Source of the DNA: Pseudomonadota bacterium
GTDB lineage: Bacteria > Pseudomonadota > Gammaproteobacteria > Burkholderiales > Gallionellaceae
NCBI GenBank assembly: GCA_021783525.1
Contig: JAJXTT010000048.1
Location: 1-8,929, forward strand
Direction of reading: 5' to 3'
DNA: 8,929 nt
Below, piece by piece: positions 6,823-8,929 of the stretch. The position numbers and the translations under genes are program-made. Within the stretch, counting starts at the first letter, position 1, and every line of letters begins with the position of its first letter. The notes beneath the pieces are model-generated. The model did no database searches. It was not told the DNA's origin and worked only from the letters and a program-made list of their open reading frames with translations.

Positions 6823-7656
6823 ATGAAAAATGCACATCCCCGTGAATTCGATTTCACCGACCAGGATTTTCAGCGCATCCGCAAGCTGATCCATGAACGC
6901 GCCGGCATCTCGCTGGGCGAAAACAAGCAGGAACTGGTGTACAGCCGCCTGGCGCGGCGCCTGCGCGCCACCGGCATCAAGAACTTTGCCGATTACCTGG
7001 ATCATCTGCAACGCGGGGATGCGGCCGAATGGGAAGCCTTCACCAACTCCCTCACGACCAACCTCACCTCGTTCTTTCGCGAGCCTCACCATTTTCCGCT
7101 GCTGGCCGAACACCTGCGCAAGCAGGAAAAGGGGCGGCCGCTGACCCTGTGGTGTTCCGCATGTTCGACCGGCGAAGAAGCCTATTCAATGGCGATGACC
7201 GCGGTGGAAGCATTGGGAGGGTATGAGCGGCCGTTCCATATCATCGCGTCCGACCTGGATACCAAAGTGCTGGAAACCGCACGTGCAGGGCGCTACAAGG
7301 CCGATGCCATAGCCAGGCTGCCGGCGCAACAGGTCGACCGCTTTTTCGTGCGCGGCACCGGCGAGCAGGCCGGCTTCGTGCAGGTGAAACCCGAGTTGCA
7401 GAAGAAGATCGACTTCCGCCGCATCAATCTCCTGGATGCGGTGTGGCCGGTCCATGCGCCGCTGGATGCGATCTTCTGCCGCAACGTGATGATCTATTTC
7501 GACAAGGACACGCAACTCTCCGTACTCAGGAAATTCGCCCCGCTGTTGCGTGGCGACGGCCTGCTGTTCGCCGGACACTCGGAAAATTTCTATCACGCGA
7601 GCGCCTGGTTCAAGTTGCGCGGCCACACCGTGTACGAACGGGCCGCAAAGGACTAG
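6823..7656 (+). CDS. cheR: Chemoreceptor glutamate methyltransferase CheR
   Basis: Transfers methyl groups from S-adenosylmethionine to receptor glutamates, the adaptation step opposed by CheB. It has 277 residues, the usual size. An N-terminal helical domain (about 5-85, starting FTDQDFQRIRKLIHERAGI) ends in TSFFRE with R86. The S-adenosylmethionine domain follows with SACSTGEE at 112-119, D144 in ASDLD, CRNVMIYFD at 219-227 and a GHSEN motif near 249. No tetratricopeptide or other extension is present. The start is set by family alignment; the 33-base leader from cheA lacks a purine-rich ribosome site but has TAAAAT just before the ATG. The receptor in this window has no pentapeptide tether, so CheR would have to act directly on its helices. 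cheB begins five bases after the stop. Confidence 0.97.
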   Translation: MKNAHPREFDFTDQDFQRIRKLIHERAGISLGENKQELVYSRLARRLRATGIKNFADYLDHLQRGDAAEWEAFTNSLTTNLTSFFREPHHFPLLAEHLRKQEKGRPLTLWCSACSTGEEAYSMAMTAVEALGGYERPFHIIASDLDTKVLETARAGRYKADAIARLPAQQVDRFFVRGTGEQAGFVQVKPELQKKIDFRRINLLDAVWPVHAPLDAIFCRNVMIYFDKDTQLSVLRKFAPLLRGDGLLFAGHSENFYHASAWFKLRGHTVYERAAKD

Positions 7657-7661
7657 CGGCG

Positions 7662-8243
7662 ATGCCGGGCGAGAAGATCATCGTGGTGGGCTCTTCCACC
7701 GGGGGCACCGAAGCGCTCAAGACATTCCTGTCCGGCATGCCCGAGCGCTGTCCCCCCATCCTGATCTCCCAGCACATGCCGGAACTGTTCACCAAATCGT
7801 TCGCCGAACGCCTGGACAACCTGTGCGCGATGCGGGTGAGCGAAGCAGGCCAGCATGAAGACATCGTGGCCGGACACGTTTACCTTGCCCCCGGCCATTC
7901 CCATCTGTTGCTGGAACGCGTCGGGGGGAAACTCCGTACCGCGCTGAACCAGGATCCGCCGGTGAACCGCCACCGTCCTTCGGTCGAGGTGCTGTTCCAT
8001 TCCGCCGCCAGAGTGCTGGGGGCACACGCCATCGGCGTGATGCTGACCGGCATGGGCAAGGACGGCGCGGCGGCAATGCTCGAGATGAAGCGGGCGGGCG
8101 CTTACAACTTCGCGCAGGACGAAGCCAGTTGCGTGGTCTTCGGCATGCCGCGCGAGGCCATCGCGCTGGGCGCGGTGGACGAGATCGTGCCCCTGCCCAG
8201 GATGGCGGAGCGCGTGCTGGCGCGGCTGGCCCTGGCCAGATAA
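7662..8243 (+). CDS. cheB: Receptor methylesterase CheB lacking the receiver domain
   Basis: Removes methyl groups from (or deamidates) receptor glutamates. Only the C-terminal catalytic domain of classic CheB is present: 193 residues against about 350. The catalytic triad is complete: S12 in GSSTGG, H38 in SQHMP and D134 in LTGMGKDGA, with the same spacing as E. coli S164, H190 and D286; M131 matches M283. There is no N-terminal receiver and no linker remnant, because the upstream bases are cheR coding sequence. AAGGA at 7648-7652, nine bases before ATG, supports this start. The frame stays open upstream inside cheR but that part has no receiver motifs. Activity therefore cannot be switched by its own phosphorylation; receptor state, expression level or the CheV receivers may take over. 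Campylobacter CheB is a known case of the same reduction. Confidence 0.93.
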   Translation: MPGEKIIVVGSSTGGTEALKTFLSGMPERCPPILISQHMPELFTKSFAERLDNLCAMRVSEAGQHEDIVAGHVYLAPGHSHLLLERVGGKLRTALNQDPPVNRHRPSVEVLFHSAARVLGAHAIGVMLTGMGKDGAAAMLEMKRAGAYNFAQDEASCVVFGMPREAIALGAVDEIVPLPRMAERVLARLALAR

Positions 8244-8288
8244 GCCCATATTTCCCCCGCTGTTCCGCGGATTGGAATTCCTCCCGAT

Positions 8289-8296
8289 GCCGATAA
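8289..8296 (+). promoter_or_regulatory. Possible sigma-28 (FliA) -10 element upstream of flhB
   Basis: GCCGATAA is an exact match to the flagellar sigma-28 -10 consensus, 24 bases before the flhB ATG in the 77-base cheB-flhB gap. The expected -35 (TAAA, 15 bases upstream) is absent; GATT stands there. A promoter is possible but not established. Confidence 0.3.
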
Positions 8297-8320
8297 TCGC
8301 CGTGTGCAAAGGACCTTGCC

Positions 8321-8929
8321 ATGGCCGAAGAAGACAGTGACCTGGAAAAAACCGAATCGCCCTCGCAGCGGCGCCTGGATCAGGCGCGCGAAGAAGGCCA
8401 GGTCGCGCGTTCGCGCGAACTTTCCACCTTCGCCGTGCTGATGGCGGGCGGCGCCGGCATCTGGCTGATGGGTTCCGCGCTTTCGCAACAGCTCATCTCG
8501 CTGATCCGCGCCGGACTGACGCTGGATACCGGCCTGGCCTTCCATACAGAACAATTGCTGCCGCACTTGCACGACCTGAGCATGGCGACGCTGCTCGCTT
8601 TCCTGCCGTTGCTGGGATTGTTGCTGCTGGTGGCGGTGTTCTCGCCGATGCTGATGAACGGCTGGCTGTTCTCGATGACGCCCCTGCAACCCAATTTCGG
8701 CAAGCTCAATCCGCTTAACGGCATCGGACGCATGTTTTCGGTCAACAGCCTCATGGAACTGGCAAAGGCGATCGTCAAATCGCTGGTGGTGGGCGGGGTC
8801 GGGGCATGGGTGATCTGGCACAACAAGGAGGCGGTGCTGATGCTGGTGACGGAACCCCTCGCGCACGCCATCCCGCATCTGGGCAGCCTCGTGTGGGGCA
8901 GCTTCGCCGCCATCATGGGCGGCATGCTG
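8321..8929 (+). CDS. flhB: Flagellar type III export protein FlhB (3' partial)
   Basis: Inner-membrane component of the flagellar type III export gate that helps switch export from rod/hook to filament substrates. The first 203 codons are visible and run off the window end. The N terminus has the family signature TESPSQRRLDQAREEGQVAR (about 11-30), followed by hydrophobic segments at about 34-56, 89-112 and 147-166 and the start of a fourth near 187. FSPMLMNGW (107-115) and PNFGKLNPLNGIGRMFS (124-140) fit the loop after the second helix. The NPTH self-cleavage site and cytoplasmic domain lie beyond the window. AAAGGA at 8308-8313, seven bases before ATG, supports the start. Its place after the chemotaxis genes matches betaproteobacterial arrangements in which che genes run into flhB-flhA. 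Confidence 0.96.
   Translation, partial: MAEEDSDLEKTESPSQRRLDQAREEGQVARSRELSTFAVLMAGGAGIWLMGSALSQQLISLIRAGLTLDTGLAFHTEQLLPHLHDLSMATLLAFLPLLGLLLLVAVFSPMLMNGWLFSMTPLQPNFGKLNPLNGIGRMFSVNSLMELAKAIVKSLVVGGVGAWVIWHNKEAVLMLVTEPLAHAIPHLGSLVWGSFAAIMGGML

Noticed and set aside
4843..7113. A 756-codon open frame on the minus strand opposite cheA and the start of cheR
   Set aside because: It is an antisense shadow of GC-rich coding sequence. Its translation is rich in His, Gln and Arg with no recognisable domain, while cheA on the + strand has every expected motif.
7443..7661. Upstream extension of the cheB frame inside cheR
   Set aside because: The translated stretch has no receiver residues and overlaps the conserved C-terminal half of CheR. 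The ATG at 7662 has a good ribosome site and the family N terminus.

Overview
The window is a flagellar chemotaxis cluster in which every recognised gene lies on the + strand. Order: mcp (5' end missing) - cheV - cheV - cheY - cheZ - cheA - cheR - cheB - flhB (3' end missing). A proteobacterial CheZ, very E. coli-like CheY and CheZ motifs, GC-rich coding sequence and a chemotaxis block running straight into flhB suggest a betaproteobacterium. A redox-active lineage such as the iron- or nitrogen-oxidising Nitrosomonadales would fit the haem-bearing receptor, but the taxon is inference from gene content and order, not from a database match.

Layout. 1-1500: methyl-accepting chemotaxis protein with a CxxCH haem-c site in its periplasmic part. 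1549-3451: two tandem CheV paralogues (CheW-like domain plus receiver). 3457-3549: a REP doublet (REPIN-like element) filling the cheV-cheY gap. 3571-4718: cheY and cheZ, tightly coupled. 4719-4923: a 205-base spacer holding a second copy of the cheZ tail coding sequence (at the end of a 32-codon reading frame) and a separate imperfect inverted repeat. 4924-8243: cheA, cheR and a CheB reduced to its methylesterase domain. 8321-8929: the first 203 codons of flhB, the flagellar export gate gene.

How it works together. The receptor senses a periplasmic, possibly redox or gas, cue. It is presumably coupled to the CheA kinase by CheV, since no free-standing cheW is visible here. CheA phosphorylates CheY, which acts on the flagellar switch, and CheZ removes the phosphate. 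CheR adds and CheB removes receptor methyl groups. Because this CheB has no receiver domain, phosphorylation feedback cannot run through CheB in the E. coli manner; the two CheV receivers are the obvious candidates for adaptation by phosphorylation.

No tRNA, rRNA, CRISPR array, transposase or minus-strand gene was found. There is no gene-free stretch longer than 300 bases. The non-coding interest lies in the two repeat-bearing junctions (cheV-cheY and cheZ-cheA) and the short leaders of cheR and flhB.
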